Of a stretch of 64,000 bases of DNA, positions 8,097 to 16,297 are shown in pieces. The notes beneath the pieces were generated by a model. It was not told the origin of the DNA and searched no databases. It saw nothing but the letters and a program-made list of their open reading frames with translations. Within the stretch, counting starts at the first letter, position 1, and every line of letters begins with the position of its first letter. Source of the stretch: Maribacter antarcticus DSM 21422 (GTDB taxonomy: Bacteria; Bacteroidota; Bacteroidia; Flavobacteriales; Flavobacteriaceae); assembly GCF_000621125.1 (NCBI RefSeq), contig NZ_JHZC01000004.1:434001-498000 (forward strand). Reading direction: 5' to 3'. Made by a program: the position numbers and the translations under genes.

Positions 8097-8831
8097 TTAG
8101 ATATGATTATTGATGATAAAACATTTAACTGGTAAAGTTAAGTAATCCTTTATTTGAATTTGATATTTTAAATTCATCTAGGGGCATCGAATGGATTCGA
8201 ATCATTAAAAAGACTATTACGGTTTCCTGCCTCGCCATTAACCCACAATGCCGTAAACTTTTATTTATTTGAACTTTTATTCATGAATTTTTTATTGAGA
8301 ATAAATAACAACGTACTATCTAGTTTTTGGGTATTTTTAAAGCGATATGAGCGACTTAATCGGCTGTTACCGTTGGTTGTTTGTGAAAAAAAATAAATAC
8401 TTTAGAGAGCTGTCTTGTTGTTAATAATTATAGCTTGGAGTTTAACTGACTTACAAGACCAGTAGTGCTGTTCTATTTGGAATTACAACTTCCCATTCAG
8501 ATAAACAAATATCCATAACTGATTTAGTTTTATCTCATCCCTTTTACATGCGGGAAGATGCAAAATAGCCAAAGAGTTAAAATTAGATTTTATTCCATCA
8601 GGTATCTAGGGTGTCAAAAGGATAAAACCCATCAAGTGGTCACCATAATAGTGCATATTTATAGAAAAAGAAATGGTGGAGAATAGCACAATACATGCTA
8701 TAAAAAGAGGAAATTAATTTATGAAAAGTAATTTTCATTTACTCTAAAACTAATATTTATTTTAAGATAGAGGCCCTTTTTTCACTCATCATTAACTTCA
8801 AATAACTTTAGGATTATATTTATTTTGCTTT
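8097..8831. other. Gene-free stretch, AT-rich
   Basis: About 735 bp with stops in all frames and no tRNA, repeat or terminator that I can support. Short fragments such as the frame around 8555-8600 (CKIAKELKLDFIPSG) look vaguely coding but are too short to assign. It is probably eroded sequence. Confidence 0.5.
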
Positions 8832-9155
8832 CAAACCTCAAGAAATACAATCGAACCCCCAGAGTTTTTTATTTTTAAATATTAAATTTTGTGCAAACAA
8901 ATCATTTCTAACAACAAATATTTTTTTATTCAATTTGAGGTCTGAAATTTTAGTTACAAATACAATAGTAAGCATATAGGATATACTTTTATCCAATTAA
9001 ATACGCTGTAGATTCGTTCTGTGTTTTTTTAAAAGTTTAAATAATTGACGATTACAAAAATTATAAATATGAAATAGTTCCTATTTTTCTGCTGAAAATT
9101 CTTTGAAAGGCATCATAAAACCTGTAAATCTTTGCTTTATAGGTTTTATGATTTT
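8832..9155 (+). ncRNA. Putative small-RNA element, copy B
   Basis: A diverged relative of the element at 7321-7640. TCGAACCCCCAGAGTT (8851-8866), TTAAATTTTG (8882-8891), ATTTCTAAC (8904-8912; 7423-7431 in copy A) and the 25-bp block at 9074-9098 align with copy A. The first two blocks have the same 31-bp offset, and the overall span is nearly equal. It ends in its own hairpin of different sequence (9112-9152). Conservation of the start block and of the block before the hairpin, with a different terminator sequence, suggests selection on a transcript rather than recent duplication. Function is unknown. Confidence 0.42.
9112..9155 (+). terminator. Hairpin terminator, copy B
   Basis: A 17-bp stem pairs 9112-9128 with 9136-9152 (ATCATAAAACCTGTAAA with one G-T wobble), loop TCTTTGC, followed by TTTT. 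The T run is short, so termination may be weaker than in copy A. Confidence 0.7.
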
Positions 9156-9401
9156 AAGTAATACCATATAACACGATTTAGTACTAAAGGAAAAGGGACT
9201 TATTCGGTGTCACTTCAAAATCAAAATCAACTGACATCGCATGAAGTTTAAGTTGTTAAACTTAAATGTATTATCTTTAGTTATTGTTAGTTTTATTTGA
9301 TTATAATGAAGTTATGGTTAATAATTTTTTATTTTTTTACAACGAAGTTCCTTTTTTTGAACCAAGTTTTCTGATATTTTTATAGTATACCAAACCCAAC
9401 C

Positions 9402-9614
9402 ATGACAGACAACATTAGGCGTCTTTACAGACACATGGACGAACCTACAAGGGAGGAAGCCTTAGCCTGCCTTCAAAAAGAGTTTAGTGTTAAAAATAGG
9501 AAGTTCGTAAAGAATGCATGGATTATCGGTGGGCGAATACCTGAGGCTTATCAGAGCAGAATTGTAGATTTGTTACAAAACTTAGTAAGAAAGCAAGCAA
9601 CAAAAGATATCTGA
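9402..9614 (+). CDS. Small 70-aa helical protein, possibly DNA-binding
   Basis: MTDNIRRLYRHMDEPTREEAL opens a short, basic, all-helical protein without signal. The segment VKNRKFVKNAWIIGGRIPEAYQ resembles the helix-turn-helix part of small repressor-like or element-borne proteins in Bacteroidota (a basic helix, a turn at GGRIPE, then a helix IVDLLQNLVRK). That resemblance is by eye only. It is isolated: no operon partner, 246 bp after element B, and no clear terminator follows. It could be a relic regulator of a lost mobile element. Confidence 0.5.
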   Translation: MTDNIRRLYRHMDEPTREEALACLQKEFSVKNRKFVKNAWIIGGRIPEAYQSRIVDLLQNLVRKQATKDI

Positions 9615-9828
9615 TGCTTATGACTACTTCATTGCTTTTCACCTATTTTTAAATCGAGTCATTCAGTTTTCGTCCAAAATTTTCTGGTTAATCTGTTTTT
9701 TTTAATCTCACTACAAAACACAATCATTCCATAAGGAAATATAATTCGTTCCTAAATAAATACGTATAATCTAGAAGTAGTCATTAGTTTGGTTTATGGA
9801 CTTCTTAGAATACTCGCACAAAAAGCAT

Positions 9829-10974
9829 TTACTTATCAAGTTTTAAGACGGCAAATTTTCCTTTATTCCATCCATGTACAAGCAAGTACAACTGTTTTAA
9901 TCCATTTTTAGTTTCAATAAAATGAGGCCATACCTGATGAATGTTTGTTAATGTAGGAATATCTAAATCTCCTGGGATAATAGTAGATACTAGTTTTTCA
10001 CCGGTATGCACGTAGATAGGAGCAGACTTCTGATCACCAATGGCACTCAAAGCATTTAGGAAATAATGCTCTGTTTTGTAGGAGACGTTACAAACTAAGC
10101 TATTTGCTGGAATATCATTGAAGGTTTCCACAAACTTGCCCTTTTTGGTGAATTTCACCACTTGACCTGCCGCACGATTGGCAACAAGGATGTGCTTGTT
10201 GTGGGCATAAATACCATGTGCGGTCTGAAATTGACCAGGATTATCTCCCTTTCCGCCCCATGCCAATTCACCCCAATTCCAAGCACCACCTTTTTCCTTT
10301 ATGGTCATCACAAAATCTCCTTTAGAATACCCATGGGTTACATAAAGCGTACCTTTTAGGTAGGTTACATCGGTTACGCCAAAATTACTATCGGCAGAAG
10401 AAAAGAACGCATTGGCTGCAGCAAACTTGAATTCGCTTCCAGTTGGTTTTAAAATCTCACTTACAATCTTACCATCCAGGGTGAGTACAAGTACTCTTTT
10501 TCCTTCTTGTGTTACGGCAAGGTGCTTTTTGCCTTTATGAATAAAGAATACGATTCCATGTATATTATCCTTTAGCCGCTCATCGCTTCCCAAGGTCTTC
10601 CATTGCTTAAGATCAGGACTAATGGAACAGAGACCATACCCAGGAATTCCCGTATAAACGATTCCAGTTTCAGGATCTTCATTAAAGCCTCCGTGCATGC
10701 CAGGTTCAAATTCATGCGCTTCTTCAGGAAAAGCCTCGGTTAATTCCTTATCCCATAAAAATACAAACGCTCCTTGGCCCGTTACAAGCTTTACCTGTTT
10801 AGACCTTTGATTCGTTGTTGTTTGTTCTACCTGATGATTATGGGTAACAGAAGAATTCTCATGCTCATGGTGTGTGTAATCTTGATTTTCATGGGTATGC
10901 TGTGCTATTGATGTAGTTGAAAATAGAAGAAAACAAACGAATGAACTTATCGCAATTGATGATTTTTTTGACAT
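9829..10974 (-). CDS. Secreted beta-propeller protein with His-rich N-terminus
   Basis: A 381-aa protein with a signal peptide (MSKKSSIAISSFVCFLLFSTTSIAQ). A His-rich segment follows (HTHENQDYTHHEHENSSVTH, about residues 26-45, seven His), then six or so repeated strands typical of an NHL/YVTN-like six-bladed propeller (HGGFNEDPETGIVYTG, KGKKHLAVTQEGKRVLVL, LKGTLYVTHGY, AHGIYAHNKHILVANR). Such propellers bind ligands or hydrolyse lactones, but no catalytic set is evident. The His-rich leader suggests metal binding at the cell surface or in the periplasm, as in some metal-storage envelope proteins. It stands alone, between gene-poor flanks, and its codon and base use look normal. Confidence 0.7.
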   Translation of the reverse strand: MSKKSSIAISSFVCFLLFSTTSIAQHTHENQDYTHHEHENSSVTHNHQVEQTTTNQRSKQVKLVTGQGAFVFLWDKELTEAFPEEAHEFEPGMHGGFNEDPETGIVYTGIPGYGLCSISPDLKQWKTLGSDERLKDNIHGIVFFIHKGKKHLAVTQEGKRVLVLTLDGKIVSEILKPTGSEFKFAAANAFFSSADSNFGVTDVTYLKGTLYVTHGYSKGDFVMTIKEKGGAWNWGELAWGGKGDNPGQFQTAHGIYAHNKHILVANRAAGQVVKFTKKGKFVETFNDIPANSLVCNVSYKTEHYFLNALSAIGDQKSAPIYVHTGEKLVSTIIPGDLDIPTLTNIHQVWPHFIETKNGLKQLYLLVHGWNKGKFAVLKLDK

Positions 10975-11999
10975 GGTAGGTCGATTTTATTTTCACAAAA
11001 GATAGTCATTCCTTCTTTATATATTAAGATGGCTTAAAATTTTACTTTTAAAAGTAAAAGACCATTCCATTTTTTGAGATAGGCTACTAATTGACAAGGG
11101 AATCATATTGAATTTTATATTGTTCTTGACATAAAACCGAATCCTAATCTAAATTATGGAATAATTCAATCACGTATTTCAGCTATTTTTTGAGGAATAA
11201 TACGTCATTTAAAGAGACGTATTTGGGATTAAATGAACTGGCAGATGTGATATTATTGCAACAGAAGCTACTATTTCACTGCGCTTAATGCCATTGATGG
11301 TATTGTCAAACTATTAATTCTTGCGTTTTGTAGAGCACAGTGCTTATTGGTCCAGGTATATACCTAATAAGGAATATGGGTTCATACGCTGTTGTTAGAT
11401 TGTTTCCACTCCTAAAAACAAAGTATTGGTAGTTCTATCTATCGATTGCTAGCCAAGGATGTTATTAGTGAGGTAGCAAGAATCCTGAAAAATAGGTGTG
11501 AACTGAATATACCTGATTAGCAAAATTTCAAAGCTATTTATGGAAAGAAAACCACTGATAGATACCGCGTTCTAATATAATTTAAGACAAATGATTCATA
11601 CAACTTTTTAAGCTAAAAAAGCAAAGCTGCCGTTTGTACCCTGTATACATAGCATAGCCATATAAGAATTTATGATTAACAGGGTAGTGATTTAAAGTAG
11701 GCTACAAAGGAATTTCTCTAGATAGTACTTTCATTATGAAAAAGACTGTTAGCGAGATTATGTAACAAACTATTGCTACGGAAGTGTCTTGATGCTCAAC
11801 ACGGTTTTTTAACTTTATATATATTGCTTTCATTTGAAATCATTTTTTATAAAATTATTTTAAATATCATTACAGGTTAGTAGAAAATCGGCAAAGGAGT
11901 GCAATCTAGGATGAATAGTAGCTTAGGTATTAGCAGTCTGAAATGGTTGCATTCTAACGAATTTATTTTCTTACGAAGAACATGGTTGTTTATGTAAAG
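10975..11999. other. About 1 kb without a supportable gene
   Basis: Stops occur in all six frames. Isolated runs on the plus strand look like eroded coding sequence (for example AKDVISEVARILKNRCELNIPD ending with a TAG near 11520, and MKKTVSEIM at about 11736 ending in a stop). None is long enough to assign. I see no RNA gene or repeat. Confidence 0.45.
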
Positions 12000-12854
12000 C
12001 TAACTAACAGATTTTTGAATTAATTTTTTGGTGGCCTTTATTCCTTCTTCATTACTTAAATAGCCTTCCTTTGCTTGAAGGTTAAATAGTCCTCTTTCGT
12101 AATCAATGCTAACAATTCTGTTTAAACCTGGATTTTTTGATGATAGCAAAGATTCGTTTCAAATCTATTTCGTTTAAATTTCCGTTTTCATCACACTTAT
12201 GGGTCTTGCACTCGCACCTTTTGGGTAGGGCATCAACTTTGCTATGCCTAGATATATATCATACTTTTCTAAACAGGTGGTGTTCCTATAACCATTAATA
12301 TTCATGGTCTCGGGTTTGGTAGGATTAATACAGAAATCACCAAAATCAGAAAGTACACCTGCCCCTGGGTGATTGACATCTTTCATTATTACTGCCAGCC
12401 ATTTTCCATTGCATGAATGCCCAACATGGTTTTCTACAATGATATTTATTTCGTGTTCATTTCCTTACTGTATCCTTCCAAGGCAGCGTTGGCTTCTTCT
12501 TCTGCAGTACCTGTTTGTTCTATACTTCCCAAATTGAAACAGAAGTAAAGTCCAATATTTTGGCCGCATCAGCGAATTTGCAGTAACTTTCTACCGCTAT
12601 ATCTCTTTTTGCTTTGTCAAGATTTATAATATTTTTATCATCGACCATAATTACGTTTTTCATCACTCCCAAGTCCTCTATACGCATTTTTAATTCCTTA
12701 AAAAGGAGGTATCATTAAGTTTATCCGCAAAAAACATGGATATATATTCTACAATGTTTACCCCAAATTCATTTTTTCCCCGTTCCGGAAATTTGATGGT
12801 ATCGTGCTTACCTGGAAAGAATTTCCAAGCCAAAGAGAATTGAGCAAAGGAAAT
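12000..12854 (-). pseudogene. Sugar phosphate isomerase/epimerase-type TIM barrel, multiply frameshifted
   Basis: Reading the minus strand and changing frame several times recovers nearly a full-length xylose-isomerase-like TIM barrel (AP endonuclease 2 fold, IolE/sugar epimerase group). The order is ISFAQFSLAWKFFPGKHD then EFGVNIVEYISMFFADKLND near 12854-12710, ELKMRIEDLGVMKNVIMVDD and KAKRDIAVESYCKFADAAKI, GTAEEEANAALEGYSKEMN, then EHEINIIVENHVGHSCNGKW, VNHPGAGVLSDFGDF and LMPYPKGASA (12386-12174). The C-terminal helix is SNEEGIKATKKLIQKSVS, ending at 12000. At least four frame changes or stops interrupt it. Members act on sugars or inositols in catabolic clusters; here it lies beside a GH3 locus and is clearly inactive. 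Confidence 0.8.
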
Positions 12855-12953
12855 CGAATGTGCATCTAATTAATTCCTCTAACAATCACAGTTTTTAAGT
12901 CTTCTATTAATCAGCCATGGGAATACACTTTAGATATGTAATACCTGTATGTA

Positions 12954-13661
12954 CTATTTTAAACTATATTGATAGGGATTGCTTCCTGGAGTTTCCTTTT
13001 TAACCTTTGGCAACCTTTCAAACATTCCTGAAGCTAGTATTTTCTTTTGAAACCGGCTGCGGTCCAAACTCTTCATAAGAATAGTCTGATGCAAGTTATG
13101 AAGCTGTGGCATGGTGAATTCATTGGGCAATAAATTATATGTTAACTGCTCTCGTTGTACATCTTCTTTTAGTCTCCTTCTGGCCGTATCTAAAATAGCA
13201 CCATGGTCCAGCCCTACATCCGGCAAATCATCAAAACTGAACCATTGGGCAGCTTCATCAAAATCTCCGGGTTTAGGATTTGTATCATCTATAGCAACAA
13301 GAGAATAATAGGCCAGGGTTACAAAGCGATTGTTTATCCAATAATCTGCCCGCCATGGAATTTTTTTTATATCAAAGAACGCTTTAAATTCCTTGGTAAA
13401 TTTGCGGTCTTTGTGACCAATAACATCCAGAAATTTAAAATGAGGTTTTTTCAAACTCGTACGTTCTTCTAAAATACGGGTTACGGCATCTCCTGTTGAT
13501 TCATCAATTTTAATGTATCCCCCGGGCAGCATCCATTTATTACCGAGTTTAAGTAAAAGGCATTTCAATTTTGCATCTTGGTACCCAATTATAACAAGGT
13601 CAATGGAGAGATTTGGCAGGAAATAATCTTCACCGTGTTCAAGAAATTTTTGTAATTCCAT
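12954..13661 (-). CDS. Nudix-related transcriptional regulator (NrtR/AraR-like), probable GH3 repressor
   Basis: A 235-aa protein with an N-terminal Nudix fold (about residues 15-150; LVIIGYQDAKLKCLLLKLGNKWMLPGGYI) and a C-terminal winged-helix domain (about 160-230; LTYNLLPNEFTMPQLHNLHQT, LDRSRFQKKILASGMF). This is the fold of NrtR-family regulators, which in Bacteroidota control sugar-utilisation genes (AraR type). The Nudix box reads G-x5-E-x7-R-I-L-E-E-R-T-S-L. Relative to GX5EX7REUXEEXGU it has lost one Glu after Arg, one Glu of the EE pair and the Gly, so it is probably a sensor and not a hydrolase. It diverges from the GH3 gene, with two matching palindromes between them. Confidence 0.85.
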   Translation of the reverse strand: MELQKFLEHGEDYFLPNLSIDLVIIGYQDAKLKCLLLKLGNKWMLPGGYIKIDESTGDAVTRILEERTSLKKPHFKFLDVIGHKDRKFTKEFKAFFDIKKIPWRADYWINNRFVTLAYYSLVAIDDTNPKPGDFDEAAQWFSFDDLPDVGLDHGAILDTARRRLKEDVQREQLTYNLLPNEFTMPQLHNLHQTILMKSLDRSRFQKKILASGMFERLPKVKKETPGSNPYQYSLK

Positions 13662-13678
13662 AAAGTAAAAATACTAAT

Positions 13679-13697
13679 TTGTGTCCATTTGTCACAA
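13679..13697. promoter_or_regulatory. Operator 1, TTGTG-N9-CACAA
   Basis: TTGTGTCCATTTGTCACAA is a 19-bp interrupted palindrome in the divergent intergenic region. It overlaps a TTTG at 13678-13681 that could serve as a -33 element for the GH3 gene. It is probably bound by the adjacent Nudix-type regulator. Confidence 0.65.
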
Positions 13698-13704
13698 TAA
13701 AAAT

Positions 13705-13712
13705 TATATTTG
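13705..13712 (+). promoter_or_regulatory. Candidate -7 box of the GH3 gene
   Basis: TATATTTG matches the Bacteroidota -7 consensus TAnnTTTG. Its last three bases overlap operator 2. The predicted start of transcription (about 13719) would be some 20 nt before the ATG at 13739. The TTTG at 13678-13681 gives a spacer of 23 bp, slightly long. Confidence 0.5.
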
Positions 13713-13728
13713 TGGCGGATAGACACAA
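13710..13728. promoter_or_regulatory. Operator 2, TTGTG-N9-CACAA
   Basis: TTGTGGCGGATAGACACAA has the same arms and spacer as operator 1. The centres are 31 bp apart, close to three helical turns, so two dimers could bind the same DNA face. It covers the -7 box and probable transcription start of the GH3 gene. Confidence 0.65.
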
Positions 13729-13738
13729 TTATGAACTT

Positions 13739-16162
13739 ATGAAAAATAAATTAAAGGTACTGTTAAAGGCTATTGGAGTCCTTTTGTTACTATTGGTACT
13801 TGCTGGCTTTCTTGGTTATTTTTACTTTAACTCAACTTTTATTGATTTTGAAGACGAGTATGCTGAAAAATATGATTTTCCTGAGCTTACAAAGGATAAC
13901 TATACATTCTTGGACCGCAATGGGAATGGCGAGTTGGATGATTATGAAGACGACCGCCTATCTGTGAGTACTCGGGTTTCTGATGTCCTTTCCCTAATGA
14001 CACAGGAAGAAAAGATACATTTGTTAAAGGGTTCGGGTCTTGCTTCTGCAATGGGTAGCGGAGTAGAAGGGGCAGGAATTCCTGGAGCTGTGGGAACGAT
14101 TGTACCCACTCCAAGACTTGGAATTCCAACTATTTACCTATCCGACGGTCCGGCTGGTCTACGAATACAGCCCACTAGGGAAGGGGAGGACAGAACGTAT
14201 TATTGCACGGCTTTTCCAATAGCCACCTTACTCGCATCTACTTGGAACGAGGAACTAGTATATGATGTTGGAAATGCAATGGGCAACGAGGCTTTACAAT
14301 ACGGTATCGATGTTATTTTAGGTCCCGGAGCAAATATTCATCGGCATCCTTTATGTGGTAGGAATTTTGAATATTTTTCTGAGGATCCATTATTAACCGG
14401 GTTTATGGGTGCTGCTATTGTGAACGGCATAGAATCCAATGGCGTAGGAACTTCAGTGAAGCATTTTGTGGCCAACAATCAGGAAACCAAACGAAATTCA
14501 AATGATGTACTAGTTTCCGAACGAGCGATGCGTGAAATTTATTTAAAGGGTTTTGAAATCGTAGTTGAAAAAGCACAGCCCTGGACCATTATGTCTTCCT
14601 ATAATAAAGTGAATGGCACCTATACATCAGAAAGCAAATATTTGCTTACCGATGTTTTGAGGGGTGATTGGGGTTTTGAGGGCTTGGTCATGACCGATTG
14701 GTTTGGCGGTAAAGATGCCGTAGCGCAAATAAATGCGGGGAACGATTTGTTGGAACCGGGAACTAAAAAACAATGGGACGCTTTAATAGCAGGAGCCGAA
14801 GATAAAAGCTTGTCCAAAGCTGCTATTGATATATCTGCTGGTAGAATTCTAACCCTGATCTTTAATACAAAAAAGATGCAGGACTACAGGTTTGAAAATA
14901 ATCCAGATTTGGTAGCTCATGCGAATACAACCCGTAAATCTGCATCTGAGGGTATGGTGCTGCTTAAGAACGATAATACGCTCCCGCTTAGTAATACCAA
15001 AAATATAGCGCTATTGGGAACTACCTCCTATGCCTTTATTGCTGGTGGAACGGGTTCCGGAGATGTAAACGAAGCCTACACGGTTTCTCTTGAACAAGGG
15101 CTGACCAATGCAGGGTTTGAAATCAATAAAGTGGCTAAGCGTATTTTTGAGGTCCAAAAGGCAGCAAATAAGGAAGCTTATATAGCGCCAGAGGGAATTG
15201 ATGCCATGTTCACTCCGTTTGTGCCACCCGCTATAGCATATACTACTGAACAATTAATGGAAATTACCGCAACATCAGATGTGGGTATTTTTACCATAGG
15301 GAGAAATGCAGGTGAGGGCGGCGATCGTTTGGAATTGGATGACTTTTTACTAACCACACTTGAGCAAGAGACAATCACCGCTATAAGTACTGCTTTTCAG
15401 CAAGCCGATAAAAAATTTATTGTGGTATTGAACATTGGTGGTGTTATAGAGACTCAATCTTGGAAAACCAAACCAGATGCTATATTGTTGGCGTGGCAGG
15501 GAGGTCAGGAAGGTGGTAATTCCGTGGTCGATATCTTGAGCGGTAAGGTAAACCCGAGTGGTAAATTACCCATGACCTTCCCTATTGATTTGAACGACCA
15601 TGCCTCCAACGCTAATTTTCCTTTAGATGGGGAAGGTCTGTCGTTGGTTGGATTGATGACTGGGCTTATAGCACCACCAGATGAGAAACCAGCGACTGAA
15701 AAGCTTCGTAATAAAGATTATACTGTCTATGACGAAGGTATTTATGTAGGTTATCGGCATTTTGATAAAGCTAAAACAGAGGTATCCTATCCTTTCGGAT
15801 ATGGACTATCATATACAAATTTTGAATATTCAAATAGTACTGTCATTGTAGAAAATGATACTATAAACGTGTCTTTAACCGTAAAAAATAGTGGAAATTT
15901 GGCAGGAAAGGAAATAGTCCAAGTATATACTGAAAAGCTAGCTTCTAGCATTGACAGGCCGGCACAAGAGCTTAGGTCCTTTGCGAAAACAAGAAATCTA
16001 AAAGCTGGTGCCACCGATAGTATTTCGATACGTATTCCGGTAAGGGAATTACAGTATTGGGATGAAAAACAGAATAATTGGGCACTAGAAAAAGGAGTTT
16101 ATCTAATAAATGTAGGCGCTTCTTCTAGAGATATCAGATTAGCAGGAAAGGTTGAAATTTAA
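13739..16162 (+). CDS. Glycoside hydrolase family 3, beta-glucosidase-like, membrane-anchored
   Basis: An 807-aa GH3 enzyme from the ATG at 13739 (MKNKLKVLL). The longer in-frame start at 13679 would place the operators inside the coding region. N-terminal hydrophobic segment at about residues 9-28 (anchor or signal); an EF-hand-like acidic loop, DRNGNGELDDYED, at about 60-72, common in exported GH3 proteins; GH3 N-terminal barrel with the nucleophile Asp in LVMTDWFGG (about residue 320); GH3 C-terminal sandwich (TIGRNAGEGGDRLELDDFLL, AWQGGQEGGNSVVDILSGK); and a fibronectin-III-like end domain (SYPFGYGLSYTNFEYS to the end). It removes terminal beta-linked glucose or xylose from oligosaccharides. 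Linkage specificity is not readable. Regulation is probably by the divergent Nudix-type protein. Confidence 0.92.
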   Translation: MKNKLKVLLKAIGVLLLLLVLAGFLGYFYFNSTFIDFEDEYAEKYDFPELTKDNYTFLDRNGNGELDDYEDDRLSVSTRVSDVLSLMTQEEKIHLLKGSGLASAMGSGVEGAGIPGAVGTIVPTPRLGIPTIYLSDGPAGLRIQPTREGEDRTYYCTAFPIATLLASTWNEELVYDVGNAMGNEALQYGIDVILGPGANIHRHPLCGRNFEYFSEDPLLTGFMGAAIVNGIESNGVGTSVKHFVANNQETKRNSNDVLVSERAMREIYLKGFEIVVEKAQPWTIMSSYNKVNGTYTSESKYLLTDVLRGDWGFEGLVMTDWFGGKDAVAQINAGNDLLEPGTKKQWDALIAGAEDKSLSKAAIDISAGRILTLIFNTKKMQDYRFENNPDLVAHANTTRKSASEGMVLLKNDNTLPLSNTKNIALLGTTSYAFIAGGTGSGDVNEAYTVSLEQGLTNAGFEINKVAKRIFEVQKAANKEAYIAPEGIDAMFTPFVPPAIAYTTEQLMEITATSDVGIFTIGRNAGEGGDRLELDDFLLTTLEQETITAISTAFQQADKKFIVVLNIGGVIETQSWKTKPDAILLAWQGGQEGGNSVVDILSGKVNPSGKLPMTFPIDLNDHASNANFPLDGEGLSLVGLMTGLIAPPDEKPATEKLRNKDYTVYDEGIYVGYRHFDKAKTEVSYPFGYGLSYTNFEYSNSTVIVENDTINVSLTVKNSGNLAGKEIVQVYTEKLASSIDRPAQELRSFAKTRNLKAGATDSISIRIPVRELQYWDEKQNNWALEKGVYLINVGASSRDIRLAGKVEI

Positions 16163-16297
16163 GGGAAGGAAACTACGCTAGAATTAGGGTATTCATTTTA
16201 GATTATCAATAGTAGTAGACTAATATCTAGATAGACATAACTATTTGGGGATAAGTGGATATGCTATTGAGAACATATCAAAGGATATCTCGCTTTA

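Noticed and set aside
7581-9098. The two 25-bp blocks (7581-7605, 9074-9098) as attachment sites of an integrated element
   Set aside because: They have 22/25 identity and sit within longer homologous elements that each have a terminator; no integrase lies between them. A related-RNA explanation fits better.
11736-11795. MKKTVSEIM, which resembles the start of thiamine-diphosphate oxidases
   Set aside because: Only nine residues before a stop and no continuation in any frame; too short to call a pseudogene.
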